A stretch of 64,000 nt of DNA. Source: Petrolisthes cinctipes. Taxonomy: Eukaryota; Arthropoda; Malacostraca; Decapoda; Porcellanidae. The stretch is taken from the NCBI GenBank assembly GCA_033782935.1, contig JAWQEG010000293.1, positions 74,501 to 138,500 of the forward strand. Reading direction: 5' to 3'. This document shows positions 47,201 to 58,139 of this stretch, in pieces. Made by a program: the position numbers and the translations under genes. The first letter of the stretch is position 1. Every line of letters starts with the position of its first letter. The notes below the pieces were generated by a model. The model was not told the DNA's origin. It made no database searches and was given only the letters and a program-made list of their open reading frames with translations.

Positions 47201-48332
47201 TTTAGATTTTGAGAGCTAATATAAATATATTTGGCTGAGTGTACCACTGAATGTGAAATGCAAGATAAAATATTGGAGGAATAGTTATCACACTGATTAG
47301 CAAGTAAACATGGGATCATCCCAAAAGGGGTCTCTCTCAACCAGTTACTTTAAGTACAATGTAGTGTAAAAGTTTCATATTCCTAAAATACCTCTGCTGG
47401 CAAAAAAAGATCATAAAATATCTTTATTTGTCTGGGGATCTTAACAAACATAAGAAAACACACATACCGCATATCATAATCAACCTTTTCTTTCTCGTAT
47501 TCCTTGGACCAGTACTGCCTCTCATCATTGCTGAGATTATTCCACATTTCCATGACCTTTTCCTTTATGGCTGAAAGAAAATTATTTTGTACACTGCCAT
47601 AATTATCATCAAGGAAAAGAAAAATACCAATACATAGGTATTGGAAAATATTACAGGAGTACTGACTCTGAGTAAATTTATACTGTAACTACAGTATTAA
47701 ACTTATAAGTTGCTATATAATTAGCAATCACAAAAATATATAACTTGAGAATTGAGAATATGTAGTCTCTTATAGTGCAAGCAACTACCAAAAAAAGGGT
47801 TTAAACTATCTTTTTGACAGAGCATAGTATTGTACATGTACTGTACATGTATATTAGCACTTGGAGTCAATATTCTAAAAGAAAACAGAAGTCAAGCATG
47901 GAATGTTAACCAATCACACAGCCCACAAGATTAGGCTAGCCTGAATTACAGTCATAAAGACAACACCCAATTTTTAATTGTTGAATGTAACTCACTGGCA
48001 CCTTCACTGAAAGTTCAATGCTCTATTTAAAAAAAATATCCGTGATCAATTATGTGATTTCATCATAAACTGTAAGGAAATTATAAACAATCAAGGTGTT
48101 ATAGTGTGTGAAATTGGGATGCATATTATTAAGCAGTCTGTGTACAATAAATGTTCATTTCAAGATTTTTCAATAAAAACGTACCAGAGCGAGGAACATC
48201 TGGGAAGGCTCTCCTCACATCTGCTTGGTGATGAATGGCAAATCTGATAAATGGTTGCATGGGTTTCTTCGGTGGTTCAGGCAGACACAGGATGCTAGGG
48301 GATGAAGTTGCTTTCCCTGGTGTCCCCACCAT
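44295..48332 (-). CDS. TFAM: TFAM, mitochondrial transcription factor A
   Basis: Five minus-strand exons, 48185-48332, 47468-47570, 46866-47070, 45845-45969 and 44295-44400, give 228 aa from the first Met in the exon, with all phases closing. It has two HMG boxes. Box A starts PPKKPMQPFIRF and runs through MEMWNNLSNDERQYWSKEYE. A Lys/Arg-rich linker (about 90-130) is followed by box B, starting KPKAPGNAFFLF and running through GKMWKCLPEEERRAYHEEAE. The C-terminal tail, AWEDKMAKAGRLDLIRPQQQ, aligns with the tail that activates transcription in TFAM. TFAM bends and packages mtDNA and recruits mitochondrial RNA polymerase (established). The N terminus seen here is not a mitochondrial presequence. 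An acceptor (TTTGTTTCCAG) one base before the ATG implies at least one more upstream exon, probably coding for targeting. A 29-nt candidate at about 49923-49951 fits the phase but is unconvincing. Confidence 0.92.
44784..44866. repeat. Two-copy 40-bp tandem duplication in TFAM intron 4
   Basis: ATATGTAGGCTACAGTATAA followed by TGTAACTACAATTTCATAA occurs twice in tandem, identical. It lies just outside the Tigger-like element. Confidence 0.85.
44930..45789 (+). mobile_element. Tigger/pogo-like DNA transposon relic in TFAM intron 4
   Basis: An 860-bp element flanked by TA (44928-44929 and 45790-45791). The left end, CAGTGAAAGCTCTTTTCTCC, pairs with the right end, which reads GGATAAAAGGGCTTTCACTG; both continue into a CCGGCA motif. 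CAGT ends with a TCCGGCA-like interior are typical of Tigger/pogo elements. Internally only the C-terminal end of a transposase is left (45242-45589), so this is an internally deleted copy. Confidence 0.87.
45242..45589 (+). pseudogene. Tigger/jerky-type transposase C-terminal remnant
   Basis: 115-codon intact frame inside the TIR element. An acidic linker (EADSEEEDDDPEPK) precedes VSWQDATKGLSVFIKFAEQ and HDVMSLHCIQNEFLLQRGKN, which resembles the C-terminal region of Tigger/Jerky-like transposases. The CENP-B-like DNA-binding domain and DDE catalytic domain are missing, so it cannot be an active transposase. Confidence 0.75.
46640..46805 (-). mobile_element. LINE RT-tail fragment in TFAM intron 3
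   Basis: Translated on the minus strand it gives LKWNTVLQRDIRNKGLIRN followed by AYDRIAWREAI, the tail motif (R-L---A-DR--WR) found downstream of the RT in crustacean LINEs. It is short, 5'-truncated, and in the same orientation as TFAM. Confidence 0.6.
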
Positions 48333-48399
48333 GCTGGAAACAAAAGCAGTCAGTTAGAACCGAAGAGTCGTGCCAGAAATGTAGTAGACTATGTTAAGT

Positions 48400-48900
48400 T
48401 GGTTGTCATTGTCACAGCTGCCTACTTGACACAAAGTCACATTGCGTAGCATTAAAATATTGCCCTCTGGTATCTCGATGTACAATATTATACAATACTG
48501 TACATGTACGGTATTACATTACTTAATGTTGCTTTCATATAACAAATCCCCATCCTTCACAGTATATTCTTGCCCTCTTATTTGGATGTCCTCACAGTGG
48601 TATTCATACTAAATTATAAATATAGCAGCCAGGGAAGCAACAAGAAAACAGAATCTGACACTCAGATGTTGATGACACCCGAGAACCTAATCCATGCACT
48701 TCTTCACAGCAAGGTGAGTCTGGTTAGGCTAGGTCAGGATTGGTTAGATTCGGGAAAAGCCTATTATTTTAGTTTGTTTTCATGCTTTTTTCCTTCAAAT
48801 TCCCTTGAAATTTAAGCTCAAGGTAAATATCTAACGTACTCTATTGACGGTTGGTATTTCGATGTTTTTACCCTCTTTACCCACTAGTTTATACCATTCT
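48400..48900. other. TFAM upstream intron; candidate plus-strand exon
   Basis: On the plus strand, 48631-48711 is bounded by TATAGCAG and by GCAAG|GTGAGT. It is open in the frame GSNKKTESDTQ...TPENLIHALLHSK. The splice borders are good but no neighbouring exon or family could be identified. It may be chance or an exon of an unidentified nested gene. Confidence 0.3.
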
Positions 48901-48904
48901 AAGA

Positions 48905-49470
48905 CACTTTTCAGTATTTATTGAAAGAATTACCGTTTTGCAGCAGTGTTGCCAGATCCGGCTGGGTCCCAGTATTTTGCCCCAGTCATTTATTGTACTT
49001 TATCACGATTATTTCCCGGTAGTTTGCCCAGGTTAGGACCCGGTAGTTTGCCCAGGTTAGGTCCCGGTAGTCTGATGCGGTCTAGGTTAGGTTAGGTAAG
49101 GTCAGACTAATTTCAAAATGCCCTATCTTGGAAATGGGGCATTTGCGGAGGAAATACCATAGAAGAAAATAGTCTTAGAATGGTCTAAATCAGTGGGTAA
49201 TACAGGTAGAAAAAACGTACGCAATAACGGTAATTCTTTCAATATTTACCCACTTTTCTTCGGAAATGCCCCATATTCAAATGGGGCATTTTGAAATTAT
49301 CCTGACCTTACATTACCTAACCTAGATTGCAGCAGACTACCGGGACCTAACCTGGGCAAACTACTGGGAAATATCATGATAAAGTACCAGGACCTGACCT
49401 GGGCAAAATACTAGGACATAGCCGGATCTGGCAACACTGCTACAAAACGGCAATAGTTTAGATATCTACC
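48905..49470. mobile_element. Foldback element F, copy 3
   Basis: The left arm starts TATTTATTGAAAGAATTACC, then GTGTTGCCAGATCCGGCTGG, two CCCAGGTTAGGWCCCGGTAG units and GGTTAGGTTAGGTAAGGTCA. The right arm is shorter and internally deleted, ending GCCGGATCTGGCAACACTGC, then TACAAAACGG. It is the same family as 24417-25313 and 34428-35153, lying upstream of the last TFAM exon found. Confidence 0.8.
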
Positions 49471-49474
49471 AAGC

Positions 49475-50495
49475 TCTGCCCTCTTTGTGTGGGCTTTATC
49501 ATAACATTATTGGACAGTGGGTAAATATAAATTAGAAATGGTCAGCACTGTTAACAAACACCAGAAAAATAACAAACACTACGAGGCAAAAGAAAAAAAC
49601 AAAATAAATATTTGCTGTAGATAATTTTATAAACCTTGATTCAGGTTTCAAAGAATAACGAGAATGGCATCTGGGCACAGAAAATACCTGTAACCAAGAA
49701 AAGGTTAGGTCACAGCTTGGGTTGCACGATGACACAAGAAAATAACACCTTCACAAGCAAGAACAAATGTCAAACTATACCTTGCAACGAGAAGAAAGCA
49801 TTACACGAAACTCTACCTATAAATATTTGCTACAAGTACGTGAAATATCCGTTTATTGGATTGGCATTTTTTTTTCCGTGAACCACAGCGTCTAACACCA
49901 CACCCCCCTTTTCCTTCCTCACCTAAATCCTATTACAGTCAACTGACCCATTGTCTATCGTATACTTGCCATGGATTCTGACTGCATGTTGCTAGGAGTC
50001 CTCGGGCTATTGAATATTGAGCACAGAAGACACGGTACAGAGCCATTCCATCGCCATCCATCCTCGAGTATCGAGTTGCTGTCGCTTGCAAATAAAAAAG
50101 CGCAAATAAAAACGTCAATTACGCGATCAGTTCCTTATGGACAATCGCTCAACCTACGGAAAATGCAGATTAAGCAGTCTAATATGCCTTACATCAGGGA
50201 AAAAAAAAGGTCAGAGCTTTTCTTTATATATGGGATCGCTTACAGCTGTTGTTTGTTGTGATGACGTCATGACAACTTAGCATCTATCATTTTTTATTTG
50301 TTCCTCGTTGAATTTTTAATATGCAGAGGATATAATGTGCTCTTCAATTTCGTGCACAGATAATTGATTTTCATATGCTTAAAGTTATTATATATACTGT
50401 GTTTTTAAATACGCCTTTACCAACGCACTATTAAGCTAAATTTGATTGGGCGGGAAAGTGTTATCATTAAATCCAATAGATACATACTTCGTGAA
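49475..50495. other. Intergenic between TFAM and RAD51AP1
   Basis: It probably holds both promoters if the two genes are divergent. A 96-codon plus frame at 49971-50261 has no recognisable domain, and a minus frame at 49532-49735 contains an acceptor-like site followed by a basic stretch that might belong to TFAM. Neither is convincing. Confidence 0.35.
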
Positions 50496-50499
50496 TAAC

Positions 50500-50960
50500 T
50501 GTGTTGCTCTTATATTTTAATAATTTAACACGGTAATAATGTGTTGCTCTTATATTATAATAATTTAACACGGTAATAATGTGTTGCTCTTATATTATAG
50601 TAATTTAACACGGTACAAATGTCAGTAACGTCGTGCATGGCTGTGCTGCTCTTAAATTATAGTAATTAAACACTACAAATTTCGGGAGGATTTTACAGTT
50701 CTCAACAGTAAATATAGTGTCATTGTTCTTCTCAACATTTAATAATATAGAGACATTGAACGTTTAACACGGTTTAAATGTCATGATTTTACAGCTCTTC
50801 TCAACAGTTAATAATAAGAGCATTGAAAGTTTAACAAGGTACAAGTGTCGGTAATGTTGTGAATGACTGTGCTGATCTTATAGTAATTTAATACAGTACA
50901 AATGTCAGGATTTTACAGTTCTTCTCAACTGTTAATAATATAGAGAGCATTGAACGTTTG
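50500..50960. repeat. Irregular minisatellite upstream of RAD51AP1
   Basis: Starts with three near-identical 40-bp units (GTGTTGCTCTTATATTATAA plus TAATTTAACACGGTAATAAT). It then becomes a longer, diverged unit combining TTAACACGGTACAAATGTCA, GATTTTACAGTTCTTCTCAA and TTAATAATATAGAGAGCATT. It ends about 70 bp before the RAD51AP1 start codon. Confidence 0.8.
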
Positions 50961-51027
50961 CTGGGCCACCAGTGAGTCATCCAGTGTGTCTATACAACGT
51001 GAGGACTCCTTGTGTAAAAATATAATA

Positions 51028-54000
51028 ATGGAAGAAAGTGATCGTAAAAGGTTAGTTTGCCATACAGCAGTATGAACAATTAACTTATGTTAATTTTATT
51101 TTTAATTCCTGGTGTATATCTCATTATTCCCTTCTTTCCACACACAAACAACGATGCAGAAACAACAACACAAAAGCAACATTATTTACATACTGGTGTG
51201 CTCAGTATTCATACAGTCCTTCCTTAGTCCGTAGTAGAATCTAGTCGTGATGGACACAGCTAACGTGGACGTCCGCTGGTCCCAGGCAGCTCCCCCCCCC
51301 TCATGTTGTGGACCACTGACTGGAGGGAATTGGTACTGGTGCTGGTGTATCCTGGTGTTGGGGGTTGGTCAGTAATTGTTGCCAACCACTTATTCAATTT
51401 GTTCTTGAAGCTGTCTGGTGTAATGTCTGTCAGGTTTCTTATTTCTCGTGGACCAGAAGTGAAGCTGTGGTGAATTAATGTCTGCACCCCTTGCGATGCA
51501 CAACTTGCCCTCCTCACAAAGCACAGCCGGCCTCTTCTGGGATGGTTGTTTGGCACCAGAAGCTCCAAAATTTTCCAAATATAAATTATGGAGTACATTG
51601 TACGGTGTCTCTGGAGGGAGTAGAGTCCCAAATGCTCCAGTTGTTCCCAGTAATTGAAGAGCTGCAGTCCATCTATTTTGCTGGTGAATGTCCTCTGGGC
51701 TGCCTCTAGTTTGACTATGTCCCCCCGCTCTACTCTAATCTTGGAAGCACCAGAGATTTCCAGAGAGACAGATGTAGACTATAATTAAGTAACACATGCA
51801 ATATCAGAAAATGCCAGAAGGTTAACTTAGCATGAAAAGGCCTTATGTAAATTAAGCTTATTTAGTACATTTGGTTAAAATATCCTAGAATATTGAAATA
51901 ACATCTTGACTAGTGCGTTTTTTCCTTATTAACTAACTCGGGATAGGTAGAGGGCCAGGTATAACTTTACAATAGGAGAGTACACAACTCAATATATTTT
52001 TCTAGTGTATTTTCCTCTGTTTTGAATGATTTTGACTCATTTAGCCTGTAACACATGATTCTTGATGAGGTTGTCAGCTTGCCGCCAGTACAGTATTTGT
52101 AATTTCAGAGGTTGGGTGTGTGTCTCAATTTGAGTATCTTTTCTTTATTTTAAATTTTTTTTATACTTTGGTCTCCATACTTCTTCCAGTAGACACTCAA
52201 ATATAATTTAAATAATTAATTTTCTTATGATCTCTCCTGGTAAATTTTAGCTATACTGTATTGAGGACTGTGAATTAACGTTATGGTGTTGATGGGTGCC
52301 TGCTATAGAGAGGCAAGTGCGTGTGAGCGAGATCTTTAATGATTATCGTGTGGGGCTAAGCCAGGTGTAGGCCTATATGATGTCACCATGGCTTTTTAGC
52401 GTGTAGGCTTACTGTACAGTGAATGACAATAATTTTGTCGTAAAGTATGATGAAAATATAGCTGACGAGTTAAGCATTCGGTGTGGTCTGCGTGCTATTG
52501 GGTTTTTATAATGTTTCACAAGTTACTGGTACATTTAATCATCAGACAGAACCTCGACACGTCTATTGTTTCTCAGTACATTACAGGGTGAGAGTGCCAA
52601 ATGGAACTGGGTGTTAGATAGTTTTGGGATGTGAGGAATGAAGTGATAGAGTTTAAATAAACTCTATCTGGAAATAGTATTGCGTAAGTATGATAGAATG
52701 GAAGGGGAGATCAGAGAAAGAGAGAAGATCGAGGTCGAGATGTAATGGAATCATTGGGGAGAATCATGAAGAGTAGGAGAGTGAGTATGGAAGTAAAAAG
52801 GGGACTGAAATATTGTACAGTCCTGCCAACACTAACATATGTATCAGAGACAAGGACATGGAATAGGGCACAACAATCAGTGCAGTAGAAATGAGTTTTC
52901 TGAGTGGAGTGTGAAACTTGAGGAGGTGGGATGGGGGAAGTATTGTGAATGTGGATGAGAGTCATTTACTGTAGAGTGGCTGAAAGGGTGAAGCATAATA
53001 TCTGAAGTAGATTGGACACATGGAGAAAATTCCAGATGGGGAGTTTACACAGCAGGCAGTAAAATTAAGGGGACTGGAGTGAGAGGCAGACCATGAGTCA
53101 GGTGGGTAAACAGGGTGGAAGAGTATGCGAGGGGAGAGAGGAATGTGACTAAAAAAGGGGGTGCTTGACTGAGCCCAAAAGCTGGGTGCAGCTCTTAAAC
53201 CAATTAATCTTTAACAGTTATTGACAGAAATAGGTTTATATGTACAGTATTAGTTGTTTCAGAATCAGTAGTTCGGGTTTACTTGGGATCGAGAAATGTG
53301 CCCGACTTTTTGGCATGACTGTACTTGTACAATAGCTACAATATTCTGAAAATATCCATCTTTCTTTTACAGACCACGGAAAATCATCAGTTATGCTGAA
53401 CAAGCAGAGGAAGGTAATATTTTTGCTATACTGGTATCCTGTATGTTTGTGTTTACGTGAAATTGTATTATTACCGGTATGTGCAGGCATAATGGAATGT
53501 GGATCATTCCATTAGTGCACTAGTAAATTTAGTAAGTTTAGTAAATATTCAATTATTAATTAGCAGCTTCACCTTCAGTCATTTTAATATTTTGTTTTAA
53601 CTTCATTAGCTAATCACTCTCATTAGCTAATCACTTTTCATATTTCTACATTTCTTTCAATATAGCTAATTGATCTTTCCTTCCAGTAGCTATACTGATA
53701 CCCTTATGTGGGTACTGTACTCCACCTGTAGCTATTGGATAAAATTTGATGAAAAAAGAGTAACAACTAAGATTTAACGGCTCATTCATCCACATTATTG
53801 AGATTGTTTGGTGCCCTTTTTCAGCTTCTTCTCTTAATGCAGTCTGTACTGTACAGTATATCAGAATTCTGGGTACAGCTTTTTGCATTTTACCATCTCT
53901 TCCATTCCTGAGTAATACCTGACAACTTGTTTTTTCAGATGATGATTTTGTTGACTTCAAAGCATTGCCAAATATGAAGAGCTCACAAGAAAATAAAGAT

Positions 54001-57000
54001 GACCAACTGAAGATCACACACATTAGCGCTGGGGATAATAGAGAAACTGAAAAAGAGATTCGACAAAATGATAGAGAAAAAAGACATGACAAAGAAAAAA
54101 ACAGAGAGAATGAAAAAGACAAGAAAGACAAAAATAAAGACAGAGACAAGCACAGAAAAGACAAAGACAGGGATCGACATAGCAGCAGGGACAAAGATAA
54201 ACACAGCAGTAGAGATAAAGATAGAGAAAGAAGCAGTAGAAAAGATGAAAGTCGCCGAGAGAAGCATGATCGAGACAGTGATAAATATAAGCATGGCAGA
54301 GACCATGATAGAAAACACTCCAATTCCGAGAAAACAAAGCGAGAGGGTGATAAGAGGGAAGGTTCAAGTGACTACAGGAGTGAGACCTCGGATTCACCGA
54401 GATTGTATGATTCTCCGCGAACCCCTTCTGCTTCCTCTCAGGATACACCCAGAAGGAAAAATGCTACGCCCAGATTGTCCATTGAGGAGAAAATGTATCA
54501 TGTAAGTGGAGACAATATTAAATACAGTACTGATTATGACACACCCACAATATAAGCAACAATGAATTGAAGGACTGTACAGTATAACACAGTTTTAAGT
54601 TTAAAAAAAAGTAAGGGTCCTTACTGGAGCTCTATGAATTCTCCAAACTACTCTGGGCAACAGATTCCCTATTAGAAATACTGAAGGGTTCTGTGGCCTG
54701 GATTATTTTGGAGGATTCATAGAGCTCCAGTAAGGACCCTTACTTTTTTTTAAACTACGGGCCTTAGTGTACTGTGAAGTGGGATGATTAAGACTCACAT
54801 AAAGGTTTTTTTTTTTTTTCCCCTCCTAGGAATTATCAACACCATTTTAGCTACATATACACAAACTATGTTCAATGATGTACATAAGTTCGTTCCCTCA
54901 GCCAGTCCCAATATTACTGAACTCTTTGTGGTTCGAACAACAAAACACATTTTGCCATCAATCCTCTGTTATTTAGTAATTTGTTGGGAGCCCAACTGAT
55001 TCAGTTATAATGTGGCTGGCTGAGAAAATGAACTTTTGTGCATCATCGTACAGGTACCTGTACTGTATATCATTTTAAGTAACTCCTCAACCACATGTAC
55101 TGTAAGCTTGGGTATTTGGATAATGGGGTTAGTCTAGGCCAAAGACTATTTACTGTATAATAACCATTAGGGCAGCCATATGTTATAAGATGGGTGAAGC
55201 AGTCACAATACTGTACTGTCTTTCTACACCTTTATTATCCAGAATAATTTCCTGCTTCAAGATAATTTTCAGAATTCTATTTCATGTAGTTTCATATTAC
55301 AGTATATTTAAGTGACCTATTTTCTGATAATTACATTTAGGAAAGGGTAAAACCTTTAGATTAGTTTAAAATGATTAATTCAAGATATGAACTTACTGAT
55401 GTTATTTTGTTATTTATGTCTCTGATGTGTTTACAGCGAGAACTTGAAGCAGCTCTTGCTATATCCAGGATTGAAACAAAAGGGGACGAAATACCAACCT
55501 TAGAGAAAGGATCCACCACACCAACAAAGGATGAGATGGTTGGTGTTCATAATACACCAAAGTCAATCACCAAAAGAAAATCACCCAGGTCTCAACTATA
55601 TGGTCGCGAAAGGAATAGTCCCAGCAAACCACTTACAAGCTCAGCAACTCCCCATACACCAAAAGTTTATAAAGCAGACGACCTATCTGTAAGCAGTGAC
55701 TTATCCAATTTTCAGTCAACTCAGGGCTTAAGTAATAGTACTGATTTTAATCAAGCTACCTCGGATAATAGCCCTGTGAATTCTATAAAAATGGTGACTG
55801 GAGATACCAGTGAAAGGGAGGTGCTGGGTGAAGTTAGACAGGGCTTAAGTAATAGTACTGAAATTAATCAAGTTACCTCAGATAATTCAGATAATAGCCC
55901 TGTGACTTCTATAAAAACGGTGACTGGAGATACTAGTGAAAGCGAGGTGCTGGGTGTAGTTAGACTAGTGAGCAACATGAACCCAGCAAAAAGCCAAGTG
56001 AATGAGGATCCACAGCCAAGCACCTCAGGTTTCACTGGCAAAAGACAGAGAAAATCAGTTGTGTTTAAGGAAGGTAGGTACTACAAGCAAAAATCCACTT
56101 CTGACCCTAATATTCTGCAACCAAAAATCTTTTGCAAGTTGTTGTTCTGCATGTGAAAAATCTCAAACATAATCCAGTTTTTATATTTTCACCAAAGTGC
56201 AAAGACGAAGATAATTCTATTGGTAATGTAAATTTATTTATTTTTAAATAATTGCTTACGTAAATCCACAGTCAGACCCCACTGTGACTCATCACTTTAT
56301 GATATATTTGGTAACCAAGGGCGTATGTCTTTATTGACTCTGTTCTTGTTAATAGAGGTGTACTGTACAGTATTGTATTAAGAATCTGGGTCATTCTGTG
56401 ATCATACTGAATCAGATTATAGCCTATTTGCATTTGCAGAAATACTTTCACCAACACAAAATTATAAATTTGCATGTAATTTGTCACAAAAGTAAATCCA
56501 CAAATAAAATAACTTTTTCAGTTGAGGAACATGCATTAAGTGAAAGTGATTGCGGAAGTGCCCAACAATGATTGTACACAATACTGTATACAATACTGTA
56601 TTGTATCAATACATCACAGTTTTGATAGGCCTATGCTTATTGGTGAGCTGATAAGTTCTGTGCAGTACTAATTGAGAATATGAGAATACTGTACAAGTAG
56701 TTTTTAATTTATTATTTGCAATGTTGTGCGGTAATTATATGAAGGCAATACAGTACAGACGAAAGATTTGTTCTGTGAAATTGGTGGTAGCCAAAATTAA
56801 TAACTCTGATTATACTGTACAGTATACATATATATACAGTATAAATAAATACCAGAATACTTGTATAGATGTGTACCGTAGTTGTGTATCATTTATATAT
56901 ACAGAACAACTTTTCCACACAGATAGTGACTCGGACAGCTTCACTGGATTCAGTGCTGAAGACTCTGACTGTGACTTGTCAGAAGGAAGTGATTTTGAAC

Positions 57001-57569
57001 CATCTCCTAAGAAGAAGAAAAAGAAATTAAAAGAGACCAAGAAAGGCAAGAAAAGCAAATCAACGCAGTCAGTTGTTGCCCCTCCCAAATCCTCATCCAA
57101 GACTGCTGGCAAGAAACAAGACCATAAGGCCAGTGCAGGTAGCTCGGTATCAGTGAAGGAAAACACAGTCCCAAGTAGCTCTACCATGGAAGTTGGAAGT
57201 TCCAGTGTTACTCATTCACTCAAATCCACTGTAGCACCAAAAACAAAGTCTTCTTCCATAGTTCAGACTCCTCCAAAATCGGTGAAAAAGGTAAATTCAC
57301 AGCCCTCAAAAGTAGCAACATCAGTTTCAAACACTTCTCCCTCATCTCTAGGAAGAGGCCGTGGAGCAGGAGGCGGGACGATGCCTCTTGTCAAGACACC
57401 TTTTAGGAGCCCCGTACTGCTTTCCCCTAGTCATGCTAATAACAGTACAGTTCCTTCCAGATCCACACCCTTAGGTGTTCCCAGGTCTACTGGACTTAGG
57501 CTTGGATTGTCAAGAAGAGCAAATGTGAAACCTCTCCATCCTGGTATTGCTACAAAACTTAGTGATTAA
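51028..57569 (+). CDS. RAD51AP1: RAD51AP1 homologue (RAD51-associated protein 1)
   Basis: Five exons, 51028-51050, 53373-53413, 53939-54501, 55437-56073 and 56923-57569, give 636 aa with all phases closing. RAD51AP1 binds RAD51 and DNA and stimulates joint-molecule formation in homologous recombination (established). The N terminus (RKIISYAEQAEEDDDFVDF, residues 10-28) matches the family's conserved start. Exon 4 begins with RELEAALAIS, like the RDLE-AL block. The last exon ends GLRLGLSRRANVKPLHP, which matches the C-terminal RAD51-binding region. It is about twice the size of vertebrate RAD51AP1, from two expansions. One is a Lys/Asp/Arg/Glu tract (about 56-165). The other is a tandem 39-43-residue duplication in exon 4 (about 305-386, QGLSNST... 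twice). A basic KKKKKKLKETKKGKK block follows in exon 5. Introns hold LINE and MITE debris. An alternative last exon may exist at 56516. Confidence 0.88.
51240..51760 (-). mobile_element. LINE (CR1/Jockey-like) 3' fragment in RAD51AP1 intron 1
   Basis: In minus sense: RVERGDIVKLEAAQRTFTSK, LGLYSLQRHRTMYSIIYIWK, then RRGRLCFVRRA and the tail SFKNKLNKWLATITDQPPTP. This is the well-known C-terminal part of non-LTR elements that lack an RNase H domain. A mostly open frame (51260-51631) suggests modest age. It is antisense to RAD51AP1. Confidence 0.87.
52690..53050 (+). mobile_element. Decayed LINE RT-tail fragment in RAD51AP1 intron 1
   Basis: In plus sense, broken frames give MEVKRGLKYCTVLPTLTYVS, ETRTWN, then a WDGGSIVNVDES-like segment and IGHMEKIP. 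These correspond to the VLPTLTYGSETW ... WIGHV-RM region of LINEs. Multiple stops are present. Confidence 0.65.
54605..54749. mobile_element. TTAA-flanked hairpin MITE in RAD51AP1 intron 3
   Basis: TTAA at 54601-54604 and 54750-54753 flanks 145 bp. The arms begin AAAAAAGTAAGGGTCCTTAC and are perfect for about 35 bp before a centre with GGCCTGGATTATTTTGGAGG. Arm content (GAATTCTCCAAACTACTCTG and its counterpart) shows kinship with family C. It lies about 100 bp after exon 3. Confidence 0.85.
56516..56573 (+). other. Possible alternative terminal exon of RAD51AP1
   Basis: After the acceptor CTTTTTCAG (ends 56520), the frame that would follow the exon 4 donor phase reads VEEHALSESDCGSAQQ and then a stop (TGA). 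Splicing to it instead of 56923 would remove the conserved RAD51-binding tail. The evidence is only the splice acceptor and matching phase. Confidence 0.3.
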
Positions 57570-57574
57570 TAAAA

Positions 57575-58135
57575 TATTAACATTGTCCATTTTATTCTTT
57601 GGTCATAATTTTGGTAGTAATAATCCTGATATGGTAATACAAAATACAGCATTCAAAGCTAATGCTTATATAATGACTCATTATGAAAAGTGATGATTCT
57701 GTTTTTTTGTTATCTCATTATGACTGTATATGTGAAAGATCATAGGTTTCACATGCATTGATATTAGAATAGATAATTATACCAGTAGTTGTTTTTGTGG
57801 AATTCTTTGTAATTCAGTAAATTGTTTATATTTCAACAGTTAATTTATTTTTCATAAACACAGATGTACAGTACCTGAATAGCGAAGTGTGTATACCAGG
57901 GATATAAGACTCATTAATAGCCCATTAATCCAAAAAGGTTTTCCTCAGCTTTTGCACACAGATTGGTAGGGGACTCTTTTGGCTTCCTTTAACCTCAGTA
58001 TGGACCACATGACCAATATGGACTAGATCAGATGGAAATAATTTCTCTTTCCTCAGATTAAGAACGACCTCTGTAATGGTGGATGCTGCTGTGGAAAAGG
58101 GATTTTTTTTATGAATAATGGTGAGGGAAAGGCGA
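57575..58135. other. 3' of RAD51AP1, no gene recognised
   Basis: Presumed 3' UTR then intergenic DNA. A minus-strand 77-codon frame at 57925-58158 has no family signature I can name, and it runs into the LINE-derived block that follows. Confidence 0.4.
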
Positions 58136-58139
58136 TAAC

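Noticed and set aside
49971..50261. 96-codon plus frame between TFAM and RAD51AP1
   Set aside because: Starts with a good ATG but has no recognisable domain or splice partner. Kept only as a note in the intergenic entry.
53646..54323. 225-codon minus frame rich in Ser/Leu/Phe
   Set aside because: Antisense shadow of the Lys/Asp/Arg-rich RAD51AP1 exon 3, extending into the intron.
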